Below the pieces are notes generated by a model that had not been told where the DNA came from, did no database searches, and was given only the letters and a program-made list of their open reading frames with translations. DNA of 64,000 nucleotides, from positions 98,773 through 162,772 of the forward strand of contig ML976775.1 in NCBI GenBank assembly GCA_010015655.1, in the 5' to 3' direction. A program made the translations under genes and the position numbers. Source of the stretch: Bimuria novae-zelandiae CBS 107.79. Its lineage: Eukaryota; Ascomycota; Dothideomycetes; Pleosporales; Didymosphaeriaceae. This document shows, one piece after another, positions 44,288 to 56,207 of the stretch (the stretch's first letter is position 1; each line of letters starts with the position of its first letter).

Positions 44288-46333
44288 ATGGATGCTGGGA
44301 AAGTGAGGAAAAGGCCATGGGCCCCAGAGAGTTGGATTGAATCACATACCAAGCGTCGGAATTCTTCCGCTGTAGCTACGTACGGGCGAACCCTGCTCCG
44401 GCAACATGCCGGCCGCGATCGTACTGACAGCGAAAGTCTTGACCAACGAAAGCTGCCTCCACTGTACACTCCAGCCTGCAGCACAGTAGCTGGGCCGCTC
44501 ACAACGGGACCTATCGGACTGCCCTTTTCTGTGCATCAGAGCTCCGAATTCAGGTCCAGATCTCAATCTCTCTTTGACTCGCCCCAGCATGCTTTAGGTG
44601 AGCCATGGTTGAGGAGCATTCGAGGTGCGATCAAATTTCCACTTGCACATGGACTTGCCTGTTTTTAGCGCGCTGACCGCTGTCGCCATGTGTGGTGAGC
44701 TTAGCGCGCGTGGCATGTTGCCCATTCAAAGCAAAGTGCCTGTGCACCGTCTAGTCCGACATCGTATTCATAGACCAAAGCTGATTACAGACCGCACAGA
44801 ATCGAGCCCCCGAGCGCTTGAATGGGAGCCATCTCCCCGACCCATCGGTAGCGGCACGTATCTGTCTCAGTTCGGCACTGACCACATGCCGCACGAGCCT
44901 GCGGCAGGAGACCTGAGCTGTTGTTCATCGGGCTGTCAAGGCCAGAAGTGCCTCAGCGTCCGAGCCCTTCTACATGAACTTGCCTCAGAAGTGGCGTTGC
45001 TCGACTCTAGAGCAGCATTGCTATTACAAAGAGACCATCGTTCTTCCGTTGAAGTAAGTTTGCCTTCGGTCTTTAGTCTGAATCGGGTCCTAATCGCCAC
45101 AATCTTCTTCTTCGTAAACTTAGCTCACGCCTGACTTGGTGCTCTCAGTTACATGATCCCGAAGAAGTCTCTATAAAAAAGATACTCCAGTGGGCGCTGA
45201 AGAAAGTCTCAGAGACCAGCCTTAACCTACAATATCACATCGACCATCCCGCCTCACGCAGCCCCGAACAGAACGCATCTCAACAGAACGCATCTCAACC
45301 TGACACCACTGTGAATATGAGGAGAGGCCATACCTTTCCAGATTTGCGCGATGAGCACTCCCCCCCCACTAGGCCGTACATGCCTTCCTATCACAGCTTC
45401 ACGTCTCTTACAAATTCTGCCAATGCAGCAGATCCTGGCCGAAACAACCCTTATAGCAGCGAGATGCCGCCGACAACGAATTCTCCCCATCATACGGCAT
45501 CCTCCTCGGGATCCGTGTTCATGGGACCACACTCGCCATTGCAGGCGCCGCAACCTACACGACCGACAATGTTACCATCGCCATCGTCGATGCACTTTTC
45601 GAGCGTTTCCACTCTGGCACCCATCTCACCTCCTGTACCAGCTGCTACGCAAGCAGCTGCGCAGTCGACATTCTTACAGGATTTACAGCATCAAATTAGC
45701 GTCAAGACCATAGCACACCAAAGTCTCCAGCGCGAATATGAAAACTTGCTTCAGAAACTCGACAGACAACGCACCAAATGCGCAACATTGGAGAAGAAGT
45801 TTGAAGTTAGTGATGTGGAAATCAACAATCTCACAGACGAGAAAGAAATGTTACTAGCGCAGGTGGCAGCAATGGAACGCCAGGTTGAAGAACTTCAAGA
45901 AAGCAGGGACGAGAGTCGACGACAGCTGGTCGCGAATGGAGCACAATACATGCGGATTATGGAGATGGCAAATCGTCTGCAAGCGCAAAGTGCTGAAGAC
46001 AAGAAACGGTGGGATGCCGAGAAAGCAGAATTACAACAGCGGATCAGGGTTCTGGAGGAGGCAATGGTCACTGGTACTGATTCTGATCATCCGGATCGTA
46101 GTCCGCCTCCCTCCATCATTTTCGCCTATAGTTCCGGCAGTAGAGCTTCTCCATCAACCGAGACGATTAACGTGCTTCGAGGCGAGATCGGACGACTGCG
46201 TATCCGAACTCAAACGCTGGAAAAGGCACTGCAGACGACCAAAGAAGAAGGAATGTCCATCCAAGAAGCTGCAAAGACTCTGATGAACTCTGGGGGCAAG
46301 ATTGAACAGGCCACCCGTGGAGCACTGGAATGA
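44288..46333 (+). CDS. Hypothetical coiled-coil protein
   Basis: Proposed exons 44288-44597, 44791-45053 and 45149-46333 (585 aa). The last intron (GTAAGT...CTCTCAG) is secure. The first starts GTGAGC at 44598; its acceptor could be 44736, 44754 or 44790, all in phase, and I chose the TTACAG at 44790, which gives DRTESSPRALEWEPS. The N-terminus MDAGKVRKRPWAPESWIESH and the block PIGSGTYLSQFG look conserved. A cysteine cluster (CCSSGCQGQKC) leads into SVRALLHELASEVALLDSRAALL. The C-terminal half is a long coiled coil (LQHQISVKTIAHQSLQREYE to LEEAMVTG) plus a shorter one near the end. A regulatory or scaffold role is likely; the family is unknown to me. Confidence 0.7.
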
Positions 46334-49300
46334 ACGATCCAGAGCCACTTCCAGCGAACATTGAAAAACGAAGCCACAGCATTTCATTCCGTCTTCCAGC
46401 AGGTGCCACGGCCGACACAATGAACCTTGCTTGATGCTATTTTCATTTAGCTATTCGCCTTAGAAGTATTGCCACCCGAATGTCGCCGCTGGAGTATTGG
46501 CTTTGCAGAGACCGCACGGACCTGGCCGTAGTTTCAAGGCCTCTTCAGCCGCATTTCATAAGTCTTACAAAGGTCTCTAGAGCTTCCACGCCAAATCGTA
46601 GACTATTGTCTACAATCACACTGGTCCTTCCCGGGCACATATCAAATCTTGTGTTGCCTCGACCTTGCGATATCCGCTTATGGGGCGGACGAGTTCTGCA
46701 ACCCTTTGCGCTGGCAGAGACAAGCTTCTCAGTGGCTTGGTCGTATTTCACATCCGTGTGATACCCAGTTAAGCGTGGCTGCTTTGCTGTACGCCGAAAG
46801 GGCGTGATGATCATCACCATCGCCTCCAGGGCTGCATAGATAGCACGCCGAAGTCAACGGCATCGACCAAATCAACGACAGCAACCTATCTTTCATCGCC
46901 TTCACCGATTAAACCATTTGATTCGTGTAACGCTACAACACCATACCGACGGGAGGCTTTCCGGCTTGACTACTCAATATTTCTATAGGTTCATACGCAA
47001 ATGACGCTTTTGGGGGATTTGGTGCATTTCTTTGCTTGCATGCCTCTTTGGTCTATCATCTTGAACACAAATCAAAGCTCTTTTCGTCTCCCAACAATCT
47101 TGCAAGTACTACTATTCCATTTGCTACTTGGCCGGACGCGGACAGGCGTTTACGGGGATGGTGGATCTTGCGTGATCAGTAAGCCAGGAGCTATCACTGA
47201 ATGTCTCGGCAAGCAGGGCCGTGTCACGTCGTTGCGGATACTAATCGGACATTTTCCGTTCTCGTTCATGCATACGCATTATATACATAGCATCACACTA
47301 CGAATGCATGCACAAACTGGGCCGACTCCGAAGCCAGCTATCACCGGGTGATTCGCAGGGGCTCTACGCGTACTCGAGTTTCGACTGATTCCCGGTTTAG
47401 GTGCTATCATGCATCGGTAAGCGGTTCTAAGGCTGGGATCGGCGCTCGTATGGGCGGCGAGGGCCCTGCGTCGCCCAGGGGCAGCGGTTACAGAAGGAAA
47501 TACGAGCTGCGCTGTAAATGACTCAAGGCGGGAGGAAGAGGTGCTTGGTGAGTGGGAGTGCTGCGTACGCCCTGCATTAGGGGTGGCGTCTGAGGCAGAC
47601 GTGGGCCGGCACAGTTCCGCGATGATGTCCTTGCGGACTACACGCTTCGCTTCGTGCAGATCCACGACCGATGCATGGAGGGAGGATGGGAAGCGATATG
47701 TGACGGTGATCACGAACCACACTGAAGGCAGGCACGAGCGGGACGTCCTTGTTCTGCCGCGCGGCTTGCTTCAACTCCATGTGGGGATCATAGCCGCGAC
47801 ATTCATCTCTCCTCACCACTCCTCTACCTCCATTCGCTGTGGAATCGATTCACTTACGTACAAGTCGCTCTCTTCGACGTTGAAGCTCGTAGTATGTGCT
47901 TCGTTTGGGCTGACCCGCGCCTTCCCAGGTGCCAACATCGTCAGCGCCTCGCACCGAACACTTGCTTCACTGTTCCCCTCACCGATTTCTTGTGATGCAA
48001 ATTGCGACCGAACCGCTCGGTAGGGCTCTCAGCACATGCGGTGATCCGCAGAGCTATCACGCGGAGTATTTACCTTCCCGTCAGCAGCCGCAGCATCAGC
48101 AGTCTAGAACGTCAGTAGGGTTTCGTGTGGACGGTGTGATCGAATCAGTTTGTGGCAGGACTTTGTTCACACCTTCTCGATGAAGGAATACCTTCGCGTG
48201 GGCGTTCGCATAAGGTGGACGCTGAAATAGGTCTGAAGTGGATGCTCTATTCGGGGTAGTGGGCGAACTGGGTGCGCTATCTGCTTTGGCGAAGGCAACG
48301 ATCGCGTTGACAGGGGGTTTGTTACGGTATCCCAGCGAGTTCAGTGAAGGCGCTGTTCTCTTTAGCATTTTGATTGACATGTGCACCAGGTTCGGCGAAG
48401 TGCGCGGGAGAAGTGTCTGATTGCACACACGGGTCGAGCATCAATTGTTTTCTAAGACGGCACGCAGAAAGATGCAGATGTGGAGAGCTGTCTCGACCAC
48501 ATGGCCCGTCCAACACCGATCAGTATACCTAGCGGAATACTCGATTGACTATCGATGAACGCAATCAGCCGAAAAAGCCTGTTACAGACCCAACAGTCAC
48601 ATCGAGAGGAGCTTCCCGACGGGAAGCATAACCTGAGAAGATGGGCGGGATACTCGGGGGCTCGGGGGCAGATGCAAAGGTTGAATACCTCCAGGGTGCG
48701 TCCGATGAGAAGATATGCACAACCTACGCTGCTGTAAGCTAATCCACCGATTCCTATACAATCCACAAACAAGCAACAACTAACCCACACAATAGTGCTC
48801 TTCCACAGCCTCCAATTACCCCCTGATCCTGCTCACGACCATCTCGACCGTCACCCACCACCGGCCGGTCCTCAGAGTCTTCTCTCACTGTTCGTAGAAT
48901 TGTATGCGCTACTGTGGAGTCGAAGGGATATGAGACTCCTCGGTTGATACTAGTGTACTGCAGCCTGCGGCATCTGACTAGGGGGATATACAAACGTCGC
49001 ATACCCTACGTGAAGCCCTTCGAGCGCTGCTGGACACCTTGGTTGACGCACAAGAAAGTGTTCTGATAAGAGCTACCCAGAATGATGTCGTTACGCTGTG
49101 TCCGAGTGGGTGGGTGCAACAGCGTTTCGCTGGGGGACACTTTGCATGTATCAGAGGCAAGGAGGATAAACGAACGACACGAAGCATAGGCATAATACTT
49201 CCAGGTTTCTCAAGATGGTCAGAGCGCGACAGGATAATGACAGGTGCAGAGGCGACACAGCCGCGAAACATAAGCAAGAGCATTTAGACAACGCGTGAGA

Positions 49301-49453
49301 GAACATAGCATTCATACTGAAACATGTACACCGTCCCCCTAGACCACACAACGCTACGAGACCGCAGCAAAAGAGATAAACATAAGTGTTCATCCCACCC
49401 ACACTCACCACACGAACCGCGAAACGCATTCTTAACATCAGTACCACACTTCA
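46334..49453. other. Intergenic, no supported gene
   Basis: 3.1 kb between the coiled-coil gene and the SMC1 3' end. Frames such as 47001-47351, 47541-48023 and 48452-48790 overlap each other on both strands, lack motifs and do not join into exons. No repeat or tRNA pattern was recognised. Confidence 0.5.
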
Positions 49454-52400
49454 CGCGGCGGCGGCGGCGGCGGCGGCAGGATACTTCCTCAACTGCAGCA
49501 CAATTAGCACCTCTCCCCACAAACCACCCAGTGACACGACTTACATCCAAACTAATCGCCTTACTACTCATCTTCGCCTGGTCGCGCATAATCCCCACGA
49601 GCGTCTCGCTCTCCTGGAACAGCCCGGCCTTATGACTGATAACAATGAACTGCATCCCCGGCCGCTTATGCGTCGTCAAATACCTTGCCACGCGAGCGAC
49701 ATTGACGTTATCCAGCGCGGCGTCCACCTCGTCGAGCACGAAGAAGGGGGACGGCTGGTAGCTGTGGATCGCGAAGAGCAGGGCGAGCGCCGCGATGGTG
49801 CGCTCCCCGCCGGAGAGCAGCTCCATGTCGCGGAAGCGCTTGAGCGGCGGCATAGCGTTGTACTTTACACCCGCGAGGTAGGGCTCGCTTGTGTCTTCGC
49901 AGTACAAGTGCACAGTGCCGTGGGGGTCGTTGGGGTTCGTCATAGTGAGCTCCTTGTACACGTGTGAGATGTTCTCCTTGATGTGCTCGAAGGCTTTGTT
50001 GAAGAGCTCGGTGCGCTGCTGCTTGACGGCTTCGAAGGCGGCTTTTGCGTCTTCGGCAGCCTTTTTGGCCGACTTGAAGTCGTCGTTGATTTGGGTGAGC
50101 TTGGCCTGCGCAGCGGCGAGGCGCTCGGAGGCTTTCATGTTGGGGTTCGCTTTGCTGATTTCGGCGTCGAGGGTGGCGATGCGGTCGGTGAGGGCGTCTT
50201 CGGCTTTTTTGAGGGCGGCCGTGGCGGAGGCGGAGGCGGAGTCGTCGTCGCTGTCTTGCTAGGGGGAAGTTAGTTTTGTGTACGGGATGGGGTTGAGGAG
50301 GGGCTTTACCTTTGCGAGGATGTCGTCGATTTCTTCACGGAGCTCGTCGTCGAGTTGTTCAAAGTCGGGCTCGATGCCGTAGTCGTCGATCTCAGGTTGT
50401 GAGTCCTCTTGCTCGTCGACGTCCATCGCATCGGGATCTTGCTGGCGTACAGGGTCGGTCATGGGGAGCGAGGTCAAGGGCTCAGAGTTCGGCGTAAGAG
50501 GAATCTTGATCTCCTCAAGACGGCACTTCTTGAACAGGCTGTACCGCTCCATAGCCCTATTCTTGATGTCGATCTCCTCCTGCTGCACTTCTTCCTCGAT
50601 ATGTTTGACCTTCTCGTTGCGCTTGTCCAGTTTGGCGCGAGCCTCCTTGACCGCCTTGCTCTTCTCGTTCTTTTGTTCCACAAGTTTAGCTGAGGTCTCC
50701 TGCAGGCTTTCTAGCTCCGCTTGAAGCTCGTCGATTGAGTCCTGCAGCTCTTCCTGCTGAGCTTGGTGAACTTTGAGCGCAGCCTGGTCGCGCGTGCGCT
50801 TCTCCTGCGCAGCCTTGATCCGCGATTCAACGTGATCGATCTGCAGTTGAATGTTCCTACGCATGAATTCGAGGGTGGTGCGCTGCTTTCTGAACTCCAG
50901 CCGCTTCTGCGAAGCCTCTTGCTGGGCAGAGCCTTGTTGCGCGTCGTACTCGCGAATGTCGGTATATCCGAGCCGTTCGCAGAACTCCGCAAACACTTCG
51001 TCTTCGACCTCGTGAACGGCGTCGGCCGCCTCCTCCAGGTCCTTCTCCCTATTGCTCAACCGCTGCATCACATCCTTGAGTTTTGGTGACTCTTGTCTGA
51101 TGATGCTCTTGGCGTGGTCGAGCTCCTTCTGCTGGCTGCTAATGTTGCGATCTAGCGTCTTGAGCTCGTCCTCCAGGCGGCGCGTGCGGTCATCGAGGCC
51201 GTTCAGCTCGACTTGCAGTTCATCAATCTGTTTATCGATAGCATCGGTACGCGGGAGGTTGGCGAGCTGCGTCTGGTACTTCTGCACGCTTTGTCTAAGC
51301 GCATCAATGTCTGCATCACCCCATTGCTGCTTCTGATTTGCACCGTGCATGGTACCACCAGTCATAGTGTTGCCCTTGGAGATGACTGAGCCATCCAGAG
51401 TGACTGCCTTCACGCCGATTTTGCGATCAAAACACATTTGTTGGGCAAGCTTGAGGTTGTCGCAGATGACACTATCTCCACAGGCGGAAGAGATAGCTCG
51501 TTCGAGGTGAGACGGATAGTCGATGCAGTCAATACCAAGACGCATGCCTTCGTGCATTCCTTTCAGGTCTTGTCGGACGGCGGTGACGGTAAGCGAGTCA
51601 AGAGGTAGGAAGCTCATCTGACCGAGCTTCCCTTCCTTGAGGAACGCAACGCAGTCCCTCGCAGTCTTGTCCGTGTCAACGAGGACGGCGTCCATGTGCC
51701 AGCCGAGCAACGTGCCGACGGCGAGATCGTACTTCCGCTGTTTCGGTTTTATCAGATCTTTATACCGTCCGTAAACACTCGACCCGAAAGTCCGCTTCAT
51801 TTTCGAGACGTGATCGCGCATGGCCTTTTCCCTGTTGCTCTCGTGGCGATCCATCTCGGCAGACTGGAGCTTCGACAGGACCTTGTGAAGCTCTTGGTTC
51901 AGCTCAGCAGATTGGTCCCTGTTGCGCTTCCGGTCTGACTCCAACTTGTTGAGTGCTTGTTGTTTTGTGGCCCGGGTCTTCTTGTTCTCTTTCACTTCGG
52001 ATTTGAGCGTGCTCTGCCTTTCTCGAAGCTGATCAATTTCTGTCTCTAGTCTGTCCACGGTCGCTTGGAAGCCGTTAATCTTCTGCTGGAGATTCTGAGC
52101 ATGCTCGCGCTCGGTGCCAATCTCGCGCTCCAGCCGTGTAACCTCAGCCTGGTTGCTGTAGGTCTTCGTGCTGACCTGGCTCCTAAGTCGATTGTATTCC
52201 TGCTCGTCCTCGACGGAAAGCTCTTGGCCCTGCTGCTCGGCTGCAGCCTTGCGCTGGGCTTCCCATGTCTTTTCGGCCTTGTCGACTTGGGCAAGATTCT
52301 TGTCGAGATGTCCGATCTCTTTCGCCTTCGCGTCCCGATCCTTGGTCAAGGCAGCAATCCTCGCGTCCAACTTGCTCAGCTCTTGCTCGGTCAGACGTAT

Positions 52401-53457
52401 CTTTTCTTCGACGGGTACGAGCTCGTTCTGGGAGTCCTGGATTTCCTTGGCTTTGGCATTGATACTGTTGTTGGTCTTGGTGATCTCGCGCTTCACCTTG
52501 GCCTCTTCTTGCGTGGCACTTTGCAACCTATCGTGGTACTTTTGTGCGCCGCGTCGATGCTCCTTCAGTTCTTCGGTATGCTGTGAGATCTTGCTGCGGG
52601 CTTTCTCGATGGCCTGCTGATGGTGATATAGCTTCCACATGATGTGTTGCACCGTCGCATCATCGCGCTCGGCGACCTTCCTCTCGTAAGCCTTGGCTTC
52701 GGCCTCGAGCTCCATGTAGGTCTTGATCTCTCCGTTGATCTGGCGCCTTTGGTACAGGAATTGCGCATTGTCCTCTGCAGCCGCCTCCGACTCCTCCTTG
52801 AGCTTCTCGTAGTCGGCCTTCTTCTCCAAACTCCCAGAAATCTGCTCAATCATGTGCGTGATCTCTTTGGGAGGCTTCTTGGCCACTTCCTCGACCTCGC
52901 CCTGCGGGATGAGAAAGGCGCGGGCCTTGACCAGAATGCTCTGCTCCTCCAATGCCTCGTTGTATTCCTTTGCCCTCACGACGCGCCCGTTTATCCGGTA
53001 CTCGCTCTGACCAGCCGTGGTGATGGTGCGCCGCCATCGATGCGTGTTCTCGGCATCGTCTTGGAACACGGCTTCCACCCAGGCAGTCTTCGGATCGCCC
53101 TGCTGCGATTCGCCGCCTTCTTGGGTTTCGCCGTCCTGGCCGCCATTCTGGTCGCCGTCTTCCTCGTCGACTGCCGTCTTGCTCGTTGAAATGATGCGGC
53201 CGCGGTAGACAAGCTCGCGTAGCTCGCGCGATCGCAACGAGGCCGACTTGATGCCGAGCACAAACGAGATGGCGTCCATGCTGTTCGACTTGCCGGAACC
53301 ATTGGGACCGATGATGGAGGTGAAGTAGGAGTCGCCGAAGGGCAGCACATGTTTGCCGCGATACGTCTTGAAATCTGCGGGGGAATAAGCACTGCGACGA
53401 GACGAAATGTGAAATGAGTCACTTACTGTAGAGCTCGAGGCGCACGAGTTTACCCAT
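49454..53457 (-). CDS. SMC1: Cohesin subunit SMC1
   Basis: Exons 53457-53427, 53374-50310, 50258-49545, 49492-49454 (1,282 aa). The first intron splits the Asn codon of MGKLVRLELY|NFKTYRGKH. Walker A is GPNGSGKS at 33-40; the signature LLSGGERTIAALALLFA and Walker B FFVLDEVDAALDN lie near the end; between them two long coiled coils flank the hinge (GTLLGWHMDAVLVDTDKTA, GNTMTGGTMHG). SMC1 pairs with SMC3 at the hinge and with the kleisin at the heads to hold sister chromatids. The final intron 49493-49544 (GTAAGT...GCTAATTG...GCAG) restores SLD|LRKYP. The protein then ends in seven alanines from a GCC repeat, an unusual extension. Without this last splice the frame would run into spurious sequence. 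Confidence 0.97.
49456..49476. repeat. Trinucleotide repeat encoding the SMC1 alanine tail
   Basis: Seven CGG units on the plus strand (GCC/GCG on the coding strand) encode the last seven alanines of SMC1, directly before its stop codon. Such tracts can vary in length between strains. Confidence 0.8.
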
Positions 53458-54075
53458 GGCTGCGGTGGGTTTGCGCGTGTCCGGGCGCCGTGCTGCGCGT
53501 GGGCTGTTGATAATGCGGGCGTGAGGGCGCGACTTTGGTGGTGCTGCTTGCTAGTACGCGACGCGCTGAACATGCACAAAGCACTGAATGGGCCCCCGTA
53601 ACAAATTAGCGCCATGCGCGCAGTGACAGTGACGTCTGGGCAGCAGCAAGGCATCGCGACAACAAGGCCACAGTACGCGGATACTTTTTTCTCGACGCCT
53701 GCCTAGTTCAATACTGCCTCGCATCTCACGAGCATGGTCGTGTGACCTGACATAGGTCATTCATCACTGAGCTTCGCGGTTCTTATGACAGTGTTGAGCG
53801 ACGCCCAACTCCCAATCACTGTCCACCATTCCACCACGCATCCACTTCTGAAGACGACAAACAACGAGACTTTGGCGTGCTGGTTCACCCCGTCGCCCTT
53901 TGAACAATCCCACAATCCCAGCGGGAGTCACATCCGACGCAGGGTCCTGCTGAATACGTCTAACCCCCACCTTGTGCGTGCTTTCCGCTTCCGTGTCCAC
54001 CGTTCTTCTAATTATCGTATTTCCTACCCTCATTTTTGATGCCATGAGTGCTCGCACACCCCGTAGCTAACCACG
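53458..54075. promoter_or_regulatory. Divergent promoter of SMC1 and GPC1
   Basis: 618 bp between two start codons facing away from each other. An MCB-like core lies at 53556-53565. No TATA box is evident. Confidence 0.6.
53556..53565. promoter_or_regulatory. MCB-like overlapping ACGCGACGCG
   Basis: Two overlapping ACGCG cores about 100 bp upstream of the SMC1 ATG. ACGCGT/ACGCGA sites bind the G1/S factor MBF in fungi, and yeast cohesin genes peak at G1/S; application here is inference. Confidence 0.4.
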
Positions 54076-55698
54076 ATGGCTGTAGGCTCTCCTCCCCGCT
54101 ACCTGACGAGACCCTCCCACCGCCGAACCCCTTCTAGCCTGGACTCGGTTCCAGAAGACCTGCCCATCATGGCAGACCGCAACCCCGCCGAGGTCAAGTT
54201 CAAGTCAGAGCCCGATCTGAACGTGTCCCGATATTCCTCGAAGCCTCTACCGGGCGACTCAACCCATGCTGGCTCTGCGCTGCTCAGCAACGAAGGCTCA
54301 GGGCCGCCGATAAATACACCAGGCCTCTCGCGCTCCAACTCCTTCTCCAACAGCTCCGCCTACATGGACGACTCGGATGTGGAAGAGGCCGCCTTCTTTC
54401 CGCCCGTGGAGCGGTTGACCATGTTCGATTTCATCGAAAACCTGGCCCTGTCACAGCGCGTGGAGAAGATACAAAAGTCCGTCTCAGCACAGACGGAACG
54501 ACTCAGAAATGCTGCGAAGGCGCGAACAGCCAATACCCGGGATCGCGCCATAGAAGAATGGCGCCGCCGCGTACCCAACGAGGGCGAGCAGCTGGACAAG
54601 TATAAGAAGCGTATGCGCCAGTCTGTCGAACGTCTGAACGAGCAGTGGGCTTCTAACACCGCCGTGACTGCCCGCGAAAAGGCCTCCTTCATAGCGGCCG
54701 TCATGAACATATTCGTTTCCGGATACCTCGTCGGTGCACGTCCTGAGTGGTTCCCTATTTGGTACACTGTCCAGCTGCTCTACTTCATGCCCCTACGCTA
54801 TTACACCTATCACAAGAAGGGCTACCACTACTTCCTGGCGGACCTGTGCTACTTCGTCAACGCCCTCATGATACTAAGCCTTTGGGTCTTCCCGAGCTCA
54901 AAACGACTGTTTATTAGTACTTACTGCCTCGCCTTCGGGAACAACGCCGTTGCCATCATCATGTGGCGTAACTCGCTAGTCTTCCACTCCATGGACAAGG
55001 TCGTCAGTCTCTTCATCCACATCATGCCCTGCGTAACCCTCCATTGTGTTGTTCATCTTCTCTCGGACGAATACCAGCGTCAAGCATATCCCGCCGTCTG
55101 GGCCATCCGCAACGCCCCCACAGACTCGCCAATTCGCTATGGTCTCCCGCAAATGATGATCTGGGCAACGCTCCCATACGCGGTATGGCAACTCTGCTAC
55201 CACTTTGGGATTACAGTCCGCCGCCGCGATAAGATTGCCGCCGGCCGGCCCACCTCCTTCACCTGGCTCCGCAAGTCGTACGCCAAGAACTTTCTCGGCC
55301 GCTTCGTCCTCTCCCTCCCAGAGTCCCTGCAAGAGCCCGCCTTCATGTTGATTCAGTACACCTACGCCGTGCTCACCATGCTCCCCTGTCCTCTGTGGTT
55401 CTGGTCGCGCTGGGCGTCCGGCGGCTTCCTGACTGTGGTGTTCATCTGGAGTACGTACAATGGCGCCAACTACTACATCGAGGTGTACAGCAAGCGCTTC
55501 CAGAAGGAGCTCGAGCAGCTGAAGAAGGATGTGTCAAAGTGGCAGGCTTCCCCTTCGACGCCGATGCCGCAACCGGGTACGGAGCAGATGAAAGAGTTTC
55601 CGCTGCTGGATGGTAGCGCGAATGCTTCGGGTGCGAAGGTCCAGGGCGAAGACGGTGAGGCCAGGGAGAGGAAGCCCATGGATGGAACTTCGAACTAA
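54076..55698 (+). CDS. GPC1: Glycerophosphocholine acyltransferase GPC1 (DUF2838)
   Basis: Single exon, 540 aa. About 200 cytosolic residues with Ser/Pro-rich sequence and a short helix precede eight or so membrane segments starting at SFIAAVMNIFVSGYLVG. Hallmarks of the Gpc1/DUF2838 family are PEWFPIWYTVQLLYFMPLRY, YHKKGYHYFLADLCYFVNA, CLAFGNNAVAIIMWRNSLVF and the histidine-containing DKVVSLFIHIMPCVTLHCV. The enzyme acylates glycerophosphocholine with acyl-CoA to lysophosphatidylcholine in the ER, recycling deacylated phosphatidylcholine. The C-terminus is hydrophilic with a coiled segment (KRFQKELEQLKKDVSKW). Divergent from SMC1. Confidence 0.92.
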   Translation: MAVGSPPRYLTRPSHRRTPSSLDSVPEDLPIMADRNPAEVKFKSEPDLNVSRYSSKPLPGDSTHAGSALLSNEGSGPPINTPGLSRSNSFSNSSAYMDDSDVEEAAFFPPVERLTMFDFIENLALSQRVEKIQKSVSAQTERLRNAAKARTANTRDRAIEEWRRRVPNEGEQLDKYKKRMRQSVERLNEQWASNTAVTAREKASFIAAVMNIFVSGYLVGARPEWFPIWYTVQLLYFMPLRYYTYHKKGYHYFLADLCYFVNALMILSLWVFPSSKRLFISTYCLAFGNNAVAIIMWRNSLVFHSMDKVVSLFIHIMPCVTLHCVVHLLSDEYQRQAYPAVWAIRNAPTDSPIRYGLPQMMIWATLPYAVWQLCYHFGITVRRRDKIAAGRPTSFTWLRKSYAKNFLGRFVLSLPESLQEPAFMLIQYTYAVLTMLPCPLWFWSRWASGGFLTVVFIWSTYNGANYYIEVYSKRFQKELEQLKKDVSKWQASPSTPMPQPGTEQMKEFPLLDGSANASGAKVQGEDGEARERKPMDGTSN

Positions 55699-56207
55699 TG
55701 TTCCTTGATGCTTGAGCACCAGATTGGTTTGCATTTTTGACTTTTATTGCATCGCGTCTCTTGCATGTTGCTTGGTTGGTGTTTCGAGAGTGTTCGCTTA
55801 TCTGTTGCATCGTGGCTTTCTTTCGGATCTTTTATTTGGCGATGATTAATGCCTGGGCGTGTTTCTGGTCTGGTTCGAAAGACTTCCGCAGTTGGGGGGG
55901 GGTCTTCTCTTTGCTTGAGTCTGATGAACGATATACCCCCTTTCCTTTCGCTTGTCCATGTCACTGCGATGTTTGGGGCTCACGCGGGCTCTACCTAATA
56001 TCATTGATACCCTATGCAACACCGTGCCCTACGCGACATAACCTAGAACGCCTCAAGCAGATGTCGGTGTTAAGGTCCTCCCAGCAAGCAACGACTTGGC
56101 CCCAGTATCTGTAAAGCGGACTTGCGCTAAACCCATTTCCAGCTAGAGTGTGCCCGTCATTCACAGCATGTCAGACCCCACCTCCACCACTCCCCTTCCT
56201 CTCCACC
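55699..56207. other. Intergenic spacer between GPC1 and the second HET gene
   Basis: GPC1 3' flank, then the promoter of the HET gene. A run of nine G (55894-55902) and T-rich stretches are present. No gene seen. Confidence 0.5.

Noticed and set aside
47541..48023. 160-codon plus-strand frame in the gene-poor stretch before SMC1
   Set aside because: Overlaps similar-length frames on the other strand, no motif, no splicing pattern.
50000..53400. Many long plus-strand frames across SMC1
   Set aside because: Shadows of the SMC1 coding sequence on the minus strand.
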